From: Pseudomonadota bacterium
GTDB lineage: Bacteria; Pseudomonadota; Alphaproteobacteria; Sphingomonadales; Sphingomonadaceae
Length of the DNA: 36,369 nucleotides
Reading direction: 5' to 3'
Assembly (NCBI GenBank): GCA_023416515.1
Contig: JAEZHP010000041.1
Span: 1 to 36,369 of the forward strand
The translations under genes and the position numbers were made by a program. This document shows, piece after piece, positions 23,904 to 31,226 of the stretch. Numbering within the stretch: position 1 is the first letter of the stretch; every line of letters begins with the position of its first letter. The notes below the pieces were generated by a model. The model saw only the letters and a program-made list of their open reading frames with translations. It was not told where the DNA came from and searched no databases.

Positions 23904-24082
23904 CAGCGGGCATCCCGCTCCGCGAGCCTGGTTTCAATCCAGGCTTGGATTTCATCAGCGGACCAGGCGATTGCCGCACGGCCAATTTTGATGGGTCTTG
24001 GAAATGTCGGGTCGGCGTAGATCGCAGAGCGACTGCGGCGGGTTAGCCCGATCACCTCATTGAGCTTAAGCAGCTGGGTCAC
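23903..24082 (-). CDS. AlpA-type regulator / excisionase-like protein
   Basis: The 59-residue protein starts MTQLLKLNEVIGLTRRSRSAIY and continues PTFPRPIKIGRAAIAWSADEIQAWI, the AlpA winged-helix pattern (recognition helix around RRSRSAIY). AlpA proteins in P4-type elements switch on or aid excision. The GTG at 24082 was chosen because AGAGGA lies at the right distance. A TTG at 24142 would add a 20-residue unstructured leader. It leads the primase operon. Confidence 0.85.
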   Translation of the reverse strand: MTQLLKLNEVIGLTRRSRSAIYADPTFPRPIKIGRAAIAWSADEIQAWIETRLAERDAR

Positions 24083-24348
24083 AGTTGGTTGTCCTCTCGT
24101 CCAAGGAGCAACCGAGCTATTTATTTGGATATTTTTGATCAATAGCAGCTAAATCCAAGACTTAGCAGCTCACTCCATAAGTGATCATGTAAGTTTTAGA
24201 GTATGCAGCCGAGTCGGGCAGCACAGAGATTTTTCGGTGGCAAAGGCGCGCCATTGATTTTGGACTGATTACCCTGGAGCGTCCGCGCCTCTTACTTTTG
24301 GCGCAACTGCCCCAGAAATTATTTTCGGAAATGCGATGAGTCGAGTGC
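24083..24348. promoter_or_regulatory. Control region between alpA-type and integrase genes
   Basis: This 266-base AT-richer region must contain the promoter for the minus-strand alpA-primase operon. It holds a direct repeat TAGCAGCT at 24143-24150 and 24163-24170, exactly 20 bases apart, and two TGATCA palindromes at 24136-24141 and 24182-24187. These are candidate operator sites for the AlpA-like protein or a repressor. I see no gene and no convincing terminator here. Confidence 0.45.
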
Positions 24349-25593
24349 TCAGGCAGCTTTGCTGGCCAGCTCCACCACGTTCCCGCGCTCTTTGCCCGCT
24401 ACAATGCGCTCCAGCTCAGCAGCCCAGGCGTCCAGGGCAAACCGCTTCTCATCGGAGAAATGGTGGCGCTGATACACCCCAGCCAGACCACCCCTGGTGC
24501 CTGAGATATGGTTCAGCACTGCCTCAGTCACCTCCAGTCGGATGCCCAGGCGCTGCAGGCCGGTGGCCAGCGTTCGCCTGATATCGTGCATTGTGGCGCG
24601 CTCCAGAGGCCGCTCCAGCTTGCCCTCAACAGCCGTAAGGATGCGCTCCCAAGCCTTGCTGAAACCGCTGGGGCCATTCTGAGGGCGCGAGCGCGCGGGG
24701 AACAGCTTGGGGCTGCCCTCCAGCTCGGGGATGGTCTCCAGGATGGCTACGGCAGCTGCCGACAGGGGCACCAAGTGAGCCTTGCCGTTTTTGGCGCGGT
24801 CACCTGGCACCGTCCACAGCTTGGCTTTCAGATCGAATTCCGCCCGATCAGCGTTGAACACCTCATCCCGGCGCTGGCCAGTGAGGATCAGCAGCTTGAT
24901 CCCAGGGCCCCAGGGCAGCGGCTCAGCATCAGCCACCTGCCAGAGCGCCTGCAGCTCATCATCGCTCAGCACCCGCTCCCTGGATTTCGGCTTATCAGGC
25001 TTCCCTGCGTCCCTGCAGGGATTGGCCTGGAGCCGATCCAGGCGCGGCATGGCCCAGGTGTAGAAGGCACTGAGCTGGGCAGCCACGTTGCGGGCCATCA
25101 CAGGCGTTTCCCGCACACCGCCTTTGGCCACCTTGTCGATGAGCCGCCGCACCTCAGCTCGGGTGATGGCATCGGCCATGCGGTCGCCAATCTCAGGCAG
25201 GATGTGCCGCTCAAAGATGCGCACAATCTCTTTGCCCGAACGCTTCTTGTCGGCCTTGGCCTTTCTGTAATCCTCAAAGAGGTTGCGAACGGTGGCTACC
25301 GCCGCCCCACCCTTTTGCCGCACGATGGGCGCGCCACCTGCCTCAATGTCATTGAGCAGCGCGCGGGCTTTGGTGCGCGCATCAGCTAGGCCGAAGCGGG
25401 GCCCATACTTTCCCAGGGTGAGGTTGCGCAGCTTCCCGCCAACCCGCTTGCGCATGATGAATGATGGAGCCCCGCTGGCTCCCACTCGCACACGCAGCCC
25501 AGGCACCAGGGCATCGGACACCTCCAGCCTGCCATTTGATGGAGCTTTCAGGCCTTTGATTTTGGTGTCCGTGAGCGTCACTGCAGCTGCCAT
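24349..25593 (-). CDS. int: P4-type tyrosine integrase
   Basis: The 414-residue integrase has an N-terminal arm-binding DUF4102-like domain (about 5-90, LTDTKIKGLKAPSNGRLEVSD ... LTLGKYGPRFGLADARTKA). A SAM-like core-binding domain (about 105-190) precedes the catalytic domain: Arg241 in LTGQRRDEV, His336/Arg339 in MHDIRRT, His362 in NHISG, and the Tyr374 nucleophile in GVYQRHHF. It catalyses insertion into and excision from tRNA-Lys. The ATG at 25593 has a strong AGGAGG. It lies about 160 bases from attR and is transcribed inward, so integration does not disrupt it. Confidence 0.96.
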   Translation of the reverse strand: MAAAVTLTDTKIKGLKAPSNGRLEVSDALVPGLRVRVGASGAPSFIMRKRVGGKLRNLTLGKYGPRFGLADARTKARALLNDIEAGGAPIVRQKGGAAVATVRNLFEDYRKAKADKKRSGKEIVRIFERHILPEIGDRMADAITRAEVRRLIDKVAKGGVRETPVMARNVAAQLSAFYTWAMPRLDRLQANPCRDAGKPDKPKSRERVLSDDELQALWQVADAEPLPWGPGIKLLILTGQRRDEVFNADRAEFDLKAKLWTVPGDRAKNGKAHLVPLSAAAVAILETIPELEGSPKLFPARSRPQNGPSGFSKAWERILTAVEGKLERPLERATMHDIRRTLATGLQRLGIRLEVTEAVLNHISGTRGGLAGVYQRHHFSDEKRFALDAWAAELERIVAGKERGNVVELASKAA

Positions 25594-25629
25594 GGGAGCC
25601 TCCTGAAATACGATCAGCGGGCCCCGCGA

Positions 25630-25648
25630 GCGTTACCCTGGGTAACAC
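25630..25648. promoter_or_regulatory. Integrase arm-type sites, right pair
   Basis: GCGTTACCC (25630-25638) and GGGTAACAC (25640-25648) are the GGGTAACRC motif in inverted orientation, forming the palindrome GTTACCCTGGGTAAC at 25632-25646. The site overlaps the region upstream of the integrase gene, so integrase bound here could also repress its own promoter. Otherwise 25594-25754 shows nothing I can name. Confidence 0.6.
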
Positions 25649-25754
25649 CTTGAGCAGGATGCACATGGAAAAGCAAGGATCAGGATGGACTAACAAACTC
25701 CAGAATTCAGCCATTTAACACTGGCTTGGATGCGCTGGGACCTCCTGATTTAAA

Positions 25755-25801
25755 ACTCTTAATCAGCGGGTCCTAGGTTCGAGCCCTAGTGCGTCCACCA
25801 C
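25755..25801 (+). repeat. attR (47-base direct repeat, right)
   Basis: Copy of the tRNA-Lys 3' half matching 15731-15777 at 45 of 47 positions. The two differences (25774 T, 25788 A) are the two partners of one T-stem base pair (CTAGG/CCTAG), so pairing is kept. This is presumably the original host end of the tRNA gene, displaced by integration. It has no 5' half and is not a tRNA gene. Confidence 0.92.
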
Positions 25802-25859
25802 CTTCCCTCAGACAGACAGCCTCGCCCCTGATCTAGCGGGGCTCCGAGGCGCATAGGCG

Positions 25860-27020
25860 TCAGCCCCGAGCCTTTGTCTCGTCGTCTTGCACGACACATC
25901 CACGAGCGCCCCAGCCGGCCAATATCGTGGCCAAGTCCTGGCGCTCGAGCGAGACTGGGCCCGGCATCGCCGCGGGAGTGCCGGAAAATCGCGGTGCCGG
26001 CGCCGGCTGTCGGACTCCGCCGACTTCGCAATAGATCCCGCGAGCGGCCATGTGCGGGTGCGCGGCGGCTTCGTCGGGGTCGAGCACGGGGGCGAAGCAG
26101 GAGTCGCTGCCTTCGAGAAGAGCACACCATTCGTCGCGCGTGCGGGTCGCGAACAGCTCGCTGAGGCGGGCGTTCAGCGCCGGCCAGCGCGACCGGTCGT
26201 AGCCGTCGGCGAAATCCGGGTCCTTTGCGAGGCCAAGCTTTTCGAGCAGGAGTTGGTAAAATCGCGGTTCGATCGCCCCGACCGAGACGAAGCCGCCGTC
26301 CGAGCAGCGGTAGGTCGAATACCAATGCGGTCCGTCGAGCATGCTTGATCCGCGCTCGTTGACCATCTGGCCGGCGGCGCGGAGGCTCATCAGCAGGGTC
26401 ATCATATGGGCGCTGCCGTCGACGATCGCCGCGTCCACGACCTGCCCCCGCCCCGTCTCTCGCGCGCTCCTCATGGCCGCGAGAAGCCCGACCGCCAGAT
26501 AGAGCGCGCCGCCGCCCACGTCGCCGACCAGGGTAGGCGGGCTCATCGGCGGCTCACCGGACTGGCCAGAATACCAGAGCGCTCCCGACAGGCCGATATA
26601 GTTGATGTCGTGGCCCGCGGCCTGGGCGAGCGGCCCCTCCTGTCCCCACCCGGTCATTCGCCCGTAGGCGAGGCGCGGGTTGAGCGCGAGGCAGGTGTCC
26701 GGACCGAGCCCGAGCCGCTCCATCACGCCCGGCCGCATCCCTTCGATCACGGCGTCGGCATGCGCGACGAGCTGGAGCACGGTCTCGATCCCGCGCGGCG
26801 ACTTGAGGTCGGCGGCGACCCGGCGCTTGCCGCGGTTGAAGATTGCGGCCGGACCAAGGTCCATGGCCTGCGCGTCCGGAGCGGCCCGCTCGACCAGAAC
26901 GACGTCCGCACCGAGGTCGGCGAGCAGCATTCCGCAAAAGGGCGCCGGGCCGATGCCGGCGATCTCGACGATTCGAAGCCCCGCCAGCGGGCCGCCGCGG
27001 GATTTCGGCATGTCGCTCAT
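25860..27020 (-). CDS. CaiB/BaiF CoA-transferase family III protein (alpha-methylacyl-CoA racemase-like)
   Basis: The 386-residue protein has LAGLRIVEIAGIGPAPFCGMLLADLGADVV at the N-terminus and FNRGKRRVAADLKSP, family III landmarks. GHDINYIGLSGALW, the TLVGDVGGGALYLA motif and RFYQLLLEKLGL match racemases of the AMACR/Mcr type. These invert the 2-methyl group of branched acyl-CoAs before beta-oxidation. The catalytic His/Asp are likely those in GHDINY and VGDVGGG. Racemase rather than CoA transferase is favoured by these motifs but not certain. It is the first host gene after attR, reading toward the element. Confidence 0.9.
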   Translation of the reverse strand: MSDMPKSRGGPLAGLRIVEIAGIGPAPFCGMLLADLGADVVLVERAAPDAQAMDLGPAAIFNRGKRRVAADLKSPRGIETVLQLVAHADAVIEGMRPGVMERLGLGPDTCLALNPRLAYGRMTGWGQEGPLAQAAGHDINYIGLSGALWYSGQSGEPPMSPPTLVGDVGGGALYLAVGLLAAMRSARETGRGQVVDAAIVDGSAHMMTLLMSLRAAGQMVNERGSSMLDGPHWYSTYRCSDGGFVSVGAIEPRFYQLLLEKLGLAKDPDFADGYDRSRWPALNARLSELFATRTRDEWCALLEGSDSCFAPVLDPDEAAAHPHMAARGIYCEVGGVRQPAPAPRFSGTPAAMPGPVSLERQDLATILAGWGARGCVVQDDETKARG

Positions 27021-27071
27021 TGTGGTCGAGCTTAGCTGCGCGCCGACTGCCGATCCAGCGGCATCGCAGCG

Positions 27072-27100
27072 CCGCCCGCCCTTCGTCAGGCGGCGGGCGG
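27072..27100. terminator. GC-rich hairpin at the end of the Tad-like operon
   Basis: CCGCCCGCC (27072-27080) pairs perfectly with GGCGGGCGG (27092-27100) across an 11-base loop that contains the stop codon of the last TadE-like gene. No T-run follows on the minus strand, so termination is only a suggestion from position. Confidence 0.4.
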
Positions 27101-27496
27101 GTAGATATAGACCTTGCGCTGCTCGACCAGCCGGATCGGCGCCGGGCGCCAGAACACGAAGTCGAGCTGGACCGTATAGGTCATGTTGATCTGGGCCCAG
27201 TTGGCACCGTTGTCGGCACCATAGGTCACCACCGGCTCGCTGAGGCTGGCCGCCTCGAGGCCGAAGCCGCCGGTGCGCAGCCGCGCCTTGATCGCGTCGT
27301 CATTCGGTCTCGGCGAGATGCTCGCGAAACGGGCGCTGTCGGCGACCAAATTCCTGAGGCCGGCGTTGGCAAGATAGACCCTGCCCATCTGCGCCACGCC
27401 GACGATGATGATGACGAGGAAAGGCACGACGAGCGCGAACTCGATCGCCGAAGCGCCGCGCTTGTCTCTGCGAAATGTCCTTGCGAGGCGCATCAT
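27086..27496 (-). CDS. TadE-like pilus-associated protein
   Basis: The 136-residue protein has an Arg/Lys-rich N-terminus, then GASAIEFALVVPFLVIIIVGVAQMGRVYLA, the pseudopilin-like TadE hydrophobic segment with its conserved Glu. The C-terminal part ends in a beta-rich domain (INMTYTVQLDFVFW). TadE and TadF are minor pseudopilins of Flp pili, processed by the TadV peptidase. The ATG at 27496 overlaps the stop of the preceding TadE-like gene. The core tad genes are not in the window. Confidence 0.87.
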   Translation of the reverse strand: MMRLARTFRRDKRGASAIEFALVVPFLVIIIVGVAQMGRVYLANAGLRNLVADSARFASISPRPNDDAIKARLRTGGFGLEAASLSEPVVTYGADNGANWAQINMTYTVQLDFVFWRPAPIRLVEQRKVYIYPPAA

Positions 27497-27963
27497 TGGT
27501 ACCTCACCGCCGATCGAGCCACGAGCGCCACATTGCCAGCGGAGTCGCGCGCGCCGAGCGGGCTGTAGCGGAAAAACGGGCTGTAGGCCGACGTGATCGC
27601 GACCTCGACATAGCGCGCGCGCTGCTGCCCTGCGGGGCAATCCGTCGTCGCCGCCGGCTGCGGAGCCTGGTTGCATTCGAGCCAGGTGTTGACAGTCACC
27701 TGGGAGGGGTCCACCCCGGCGCCCGCCACGGCCTCGGTCCGCACGAAATTGAAATCGGTGCGCGAATTGCCGACCTGCACCCGCTCGAGCGCCCGCGCCG
27801 CGGCCTGCTGAAGGGACATCCGGGCCGAATAGAGGCTGGCGACGTCGATGAGGCCGAGCAGAACGACCATCAGGATCGGCAGGACCAAGCCCAGCTCCAG
27901 GATGCTGGTGCCGCGCCGGTCGCGGCGCAGACCCTGAAGGGCGATGAGCGCGCGTCTCATCAT
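27493..27963 (-). CDS. TadE-like pilus-associated protein (second copy)
   Basis: The 156-residue protein has DRRGTSILELGLVLPILMVVLLGLIDVASLYSA, again the TadE signature with Glu after the processing site, followed by QQAAARALERVQVGN and a domain containing two cysteines (LECNQ and DCPAG). The ATG ATG at 27958-27963 overlaps the TadG-like stop, so all three genes of this operon are translationally coupled. It probably forms a heterodimeric minor pseudopilin with the other TadE-like protein. Confidence 0.87.
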   Translation of the reverse strand: MMRRALIALQGLRRDRRGTSILELGLVLPILMVVLLGLIDVASLYSARMSLQQAAARALERVQVGNSRTDFNFVRTEAVAGAGVDPSQVTVNTWLECNQAPQPAATTDCPAGQQRARYVEVAITSAYSPFFRYSPLGARDSAGNVALVARSAVRYQ

Positions 27964-29228
27964 CCCACCAGCCGGACCATCAGGCCGTTGAAGCCCCGGG
28001 TCGGCGAGTTGGCCGGGCAGGTGTTGACCAGATTGCTGTTGCCCGAGAAGTTCACTCGGCGGCCGACCAGCCTGAGACACTGGACCTCCAGCCCGGCATT
28101 GCCGTTGAAGGTGATCTCGGCCGCCGGCATGTAGAATGATCCGTCGATCCGCGAGCTGGAATTGCCGTTGATCTGCTGGGTGGTCATCGGCGCGCTGCGA
28201 TGCTGATAGACCAGCACGCCGCTATAGGGCCCGCTGGACGGCGCCGTGAGATTGAGCTGGGCACCGCCGTTCATGTCGAGAGTGGCGATCGAACTCGGGG
28301 TCGTGCTCGCGGTGCTGCTGGTCAGGATGAAGGTGACTCCGGTGCCGGTCACGTTCGCCTGAGCGCCGAAGCTCAGCTCCCCGCCGTCGATGTAGTAAAC
28401 GCCGGGCGGGAGAGTTACCGTACCCTTGAGGTCCATGCCCTTGTAGCAGCCGGGGGTGATCGGAGGCGCCGACTGGTTCGGACCGACGCTATACTGGTCC
28501 CGGCACGGTCGATTCGCCGGCGGGATATCCGCCGACGGCAGGTTGGCGAACGGATCGGGCTGTGGCGGGCTGTACGGCAGAGTCACCGAGCCCGTCCCGA
28601 AGCGAGAGGCTGGCGGGACGCCGCCCACTGCCGCGATTGGGCTCGCTATGACGGTCGGGCTGCCATTTACGGAAATGGCCGCCGGCCCCGTGGAATTGGT
28701 CGCGACTCCGCAGCCAAGGTCCGAGGTGGTGTTGCCGCTGAACGACACGCCGGTGGCGGACGTGCTCTCCAGCGACACGACGCAGTAAGTGCCCTCCGGG
28801 ACCGCGGCAGCCGTCGCTTCCACCTGAACGGCTACGGTCGAGCCCGTGAAGAAGGACATGAACGGCACCGTCCGGTTGGCGCGAAGCACCACCCGCACCG
28901 CGCGCGCGTTGCCCGCGAAAGGTCCGACGGTCGGAGCATTCTCGACGGTGGGTGCGCCGGAGAGTACGATCCGGTTGTCGGGATTGTTGAAGGTCAGATC
29001 GCGAGTGACCGCCGTGGTGGGCGATCCGCTCTGAAGAACCGAATAGGCGCCCGCCATCGCCGCCGAGTCGGCGGCGCGCTGAAGGTGGCGTTTGGCGAGC
29101 GCGACCTGGATGGTGTCGACCCCGACAGCCGACGCTCCGATCAGCAGCGGAGCTGCCGCCGCGACGATGATCAGAGTGTTTCCGCGCTTGCAGCGGATCA
29201 GCCTTTGGAGCCAGCTCCTGCCTGTCAT
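27960..29228 (-). CDS. TadG-like protein with beta-solenoid-type secreted domain
   Basis: The 422-residue protein has a TadE/G-type N-terminus (RCKRGNTLIIVAAAAPLLIGASAVGVDT). After it come residues LQRAADSAAMAGAYSVL, also typical of TadG. There is no von Willebrand A domain where many TadG proteins have one. Instead the rest is Gly/Ser/Thr/Asn-rich with beta-strand repeats (VSFSGNTTSDLGCGV, LSFGAQANVTGTGVTFIL, GLEVQCLRLVGRRVNFSGNSNLVNTC), resembling right-handed beta-helix surface proteins. The ATG at 29228 follows the family start MTGRSWLQRLIRCKRGN. First gene of the operon with two TadE-like genes. Confidence 0.85.
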   Translation of the reverse strand: MTGRSWLQRLIRCKRGNTLIIVAAAAPLLIGASAVGVDTIQVALAKRHLQRAADSAAMAGAYSVLQSGSPTTAVTRDLTFNNPDNRIVLSGAPTVENAPTVGPFAGNARAVRVVLRANRTVPFMSFFTGSTVAVQVEATAAAVPEGTYCVVSLESTSATGVSFSGNTTSDLGCGVATNSTGPAAISVNGSPTVIASPIAAVGGVPPASRFGTGSVTLPYSPPQPDPFANLPSADIPPANRPCRDQYSVGPNQSAPPITPGCYKGMDLKGTVTLPPGVYYIDGGELSFGAQANVTGTGVTFILTSSTASTTPSSIATLDMNGGAQLNLTAPSSGPYSGVLVYQHRSAPMTTQQINGNSSSRIDGSFYMPAAEITFNGNAGLEVQCLRLVGRRVNFSGNSNLVNTCPANSPTRGFNGLMVRLVG

Positions 29229-29338
29229 AGTGCACCTGTCTGAGGCGAAGGCGGTTCGCCCTTCGGACAGGGGTTTGGAGAATCGAGGTTTAGAAGCAGG
29301 CAAAGACTGGGGTTAACGGATTGTTACCTGCGGTGTGC

Positions 29339-29935
29339 CTAGCGGGACGGCGCCTCCGCTCGCCTCAGCAGGCCGTCGATCGGCTGTACGGCGCCGTTCG
29401 CGGCCGTGCTCTCGGACCCGGTCAGCCGCGCTCGCGCCCCGTCGGCCGAACTGACCAGGATCGAGTCGCCGTCGCGGGCGAAGGTCAGCATCGTGTCCGC
29501 CATGGTCCGCATCTTCACCGGTTCGTCATGCGAGGCCGCGATCGCCGCCTCGATGTCGCGCCTGGTGAGCACTCCCGGGACGATGTGGCCGCGAAGCAGC
29601 GCCACCGCCTGCGGGCGCATCGCCTCGCCGCGGAGCTCGCCAAGATGCTGCTCGCCGAGCCCGCTTTCGAGCGCGGCGTTGGTCGGCGCGAAGACGGTAT
29701 AAGGGCCAACGCCCTCCAGCACGCTCGTGAGGCCGGCACTGTCGATCAGCGCGGAAGCCGAGCTCAGGTCGGAATTGCCGCGAAGCGCGGTGACGATCGT
29801 CCCCTCGCCCGCGGCAACGCTCGCATTGGTGGAGCCATTGCCCTGCTCGTTCGAAGCGGCCTGGTTGCCATTGTCGGAACAGCCGGCGGCGGCCAGGCAA
29901 GCCGCCGCCGCGAGCACGAACGCGCTCTTACTCAT
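29339..29935 (-). CDS. Fasciclin (FAS1)-domain lipoprotein
   Basis: The 198-residue protein has a lipobox LAAAGC (Cys19), a Ser/Asn/Gly-rich linker, and one FAS1 domain (about 45-190): IVTALRGNSDLSSASALIDSAGL, the conserved GPYTVFAPTNAALE, LLRGHIVPGVLTRRD, and a closing NGAVQPIDGLL. FAS1 domains mediate adhesion or ligand binding at the surface. It follows the Arg/Asp-rich secreted-protein gene by ten bases on the same strand and may be co-transcribed with it. Confidence 0.92.
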   Translation of the reverse strand: MSKSAFVLAAAACLAAAGCSDNGNQAASNEQGNGSTNASVAAGEGTIVTALRGNSDLSSASALIDSAGLTSVLEGVGPYTVFAPTNAALESGLGEQHLGELRGEAMRPQAVALLRGHIVPGVLTRRDIEAAIAASHDEPVKMRTMADTMLTFARDGDSILVSSADGARARLTGSESTAANGAVQPIDGLLRRAEAPSR

Positions 29936-29945
29936 TGAACCTCCC

Positions 29946-31028
29946 TCAGGTGATCAACTGGATCGCGGCCTGGATCAGCTGCGTCGTCGGATCCACCTGA
30001 TAGACGTAGCCGTCGTCATAGCGATACATGCTGTCGGCCGTATCGAAATACTGATCGCGATACTCGTACGGCACGTTGTAGACGCCATAGCCGTCCGGCA
30101 TCCGCTGGCCGATCTGCCAGTCATTGTCCGTGACCAGGGCAAGAACCGACTGGATCGCCTGGGTCTGGGGATCGAGACCGTAGATCACGCCGTCGGCAAG
30201 CCGATAGTCGTACGGATCGTCGAACCCGTAATAGTCGGTGAAATAATCCGGCACCGGCGCCGCTTCATACTGAGTCGGCCAGGTCTGGCCCGGCCACAGC
30301 GCGCCGCCGAGCAGCGGCACGAACCCGGCGACTGCGCCGGTGGGCGCAAGCCGGTACAGATAGCCGTCGTCATAGACGAAGTCGCGACCGTCATCGCGCC
30401 TGTCCCACCAATTGCTGTACCAGGCGCGCTGCTGCTGGCGCAGCTGGCCCGGCGGCATGCAGCCGTTGTTGCGGCGCGCGAGCCCCGGAGGGCAGCCGTC
30501 GATCAGGCCGGCGCCGCGGTCGAAGCGCAGCCGCTGAACCTGGTTGGAGTCGCGAAGCACGACGGCCCGCCGCTCGGCTCGGCGCTCAGCGCGGCGCTGG
30601 GCGCGGTCGATCCGATCGTCACGACGGTCGGCGCGGACATCACGCCGATCTCGGTCGTCGCGACGCTCGAAGCGGTTGTCCCGCCGCTCGGCGCGGAATT
30701 CGCGGCGGTCATCCCGCCTTTCGACTCGACGTTCGCGGCGGTCCTCTTGTCGCTGGGCGTGCCGCTCTCCGCCATTTCCACGACGTTCCGAACGGTTTTC
30801 GCGACGGATTTCGCGCTGCATGGCGCGCATTTCGCGCCGCTCGCCGCCGCGCTGGGCACGGTCGTTGCCGCCGCCGCGGTTTTCGGCACGGCCGCCATGG
30901 CCACCATGGCCGCGGCCCTGCGACTGCTCGGCGCGGGCTCCGTGGCCTCGGTTTTCTCCGGGTTTCGCGACGCTCGCCGTCGCCACCGACATGGCCAGAA
31001 CACCGGCCGTGAGAAGCAATTTACGCAT
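29946..31028 (-). CDS. Secreted Arg/Asp-rich protein with repeated aromatic C-terminus
   Basis: The 360-residue protein has a signal peptide (cut near SVA-KPG), a Gly/His/Arg-rich part, then about 110 residues of alternating Arg with Asp/Glu (ERRDDRREFRAERRDNR-type units, about 65-175). The C-terminal half contains PPGLARRNNGCMPPGQ and three similar segments around a YDDGYLYRL / LADGVIYGLDPQTQAIQS / YDDGYVYQVDPTTQLIQA unit. The PPG-x-A...PPGQ part with a basic leader is reminiscent of RcnB-like periplasmic proteins; I cannot go further. The ATG at 31028 has a strong GGAGGT. The upstream open frame to 31625 is antisense to the hydroxylase gene. Confidence 0.82.
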   Translation of the reverse strand: MRKLLLTAGVLAMSVATASVAKPGENRGHGARAEQSQGRGHGGHGGRAENRGGGNDRAQRGGERREMRAMQREIRRENRSERRGNGGERHAQRQEDRRERRVERRDDRREFRAERRDNRFERRDDRDRRDVRADRRDDRIDRAQRRAERRAERRAVVLRDSNQVQRLRFDRGAGLIDGCPPGLARRNNGCMPPGQLRQQQRAWYSNWWDRRDDGRDFVYDDGYLYRLAPTGAVAGFVPLLGGALWPGQTWPTQYEAAPVPDYFTDYYGFDDPYDYRLADGVIYGLDPQTQAIQSVLALVTDNDWQIGQRMPDGYGVYNVPYEYRDQYFDTADSMYRYDDGYVYQVDPTTQLIQAAIQLIT

Positions 31029-31226
31029 GATACACCTCCGACTTAACCGGAATAAGCGCCGGGCGGCGGTTGCGGTTCCCTCGCCCGGGTGGCAGCCTGC
31101 GCCTCGACGAAGCAGCCGGAGGGAGAGCATGGCCGCAGACGTCTGGACTGCGGGACGCCCACCCGCGACGACGATCGATCGCACCGCGCCATGCATGGGC
31201 GGAGCTTCGCCCAGGCGTCCCGCCTG

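Noticed and set aside
25755..25801. A second tRNA-Lys gene
   Set aside because: Only the 3' half from the anticodon stem onward is present; it is the attR copy.
29727..31046. Plus-strand 439-codon open frame with long Ala/Val runs
   Set aside because: Shadow of the Arg/Asp-rich gene on the other strand; that gene has a signal peptide and a strong ribosome site.
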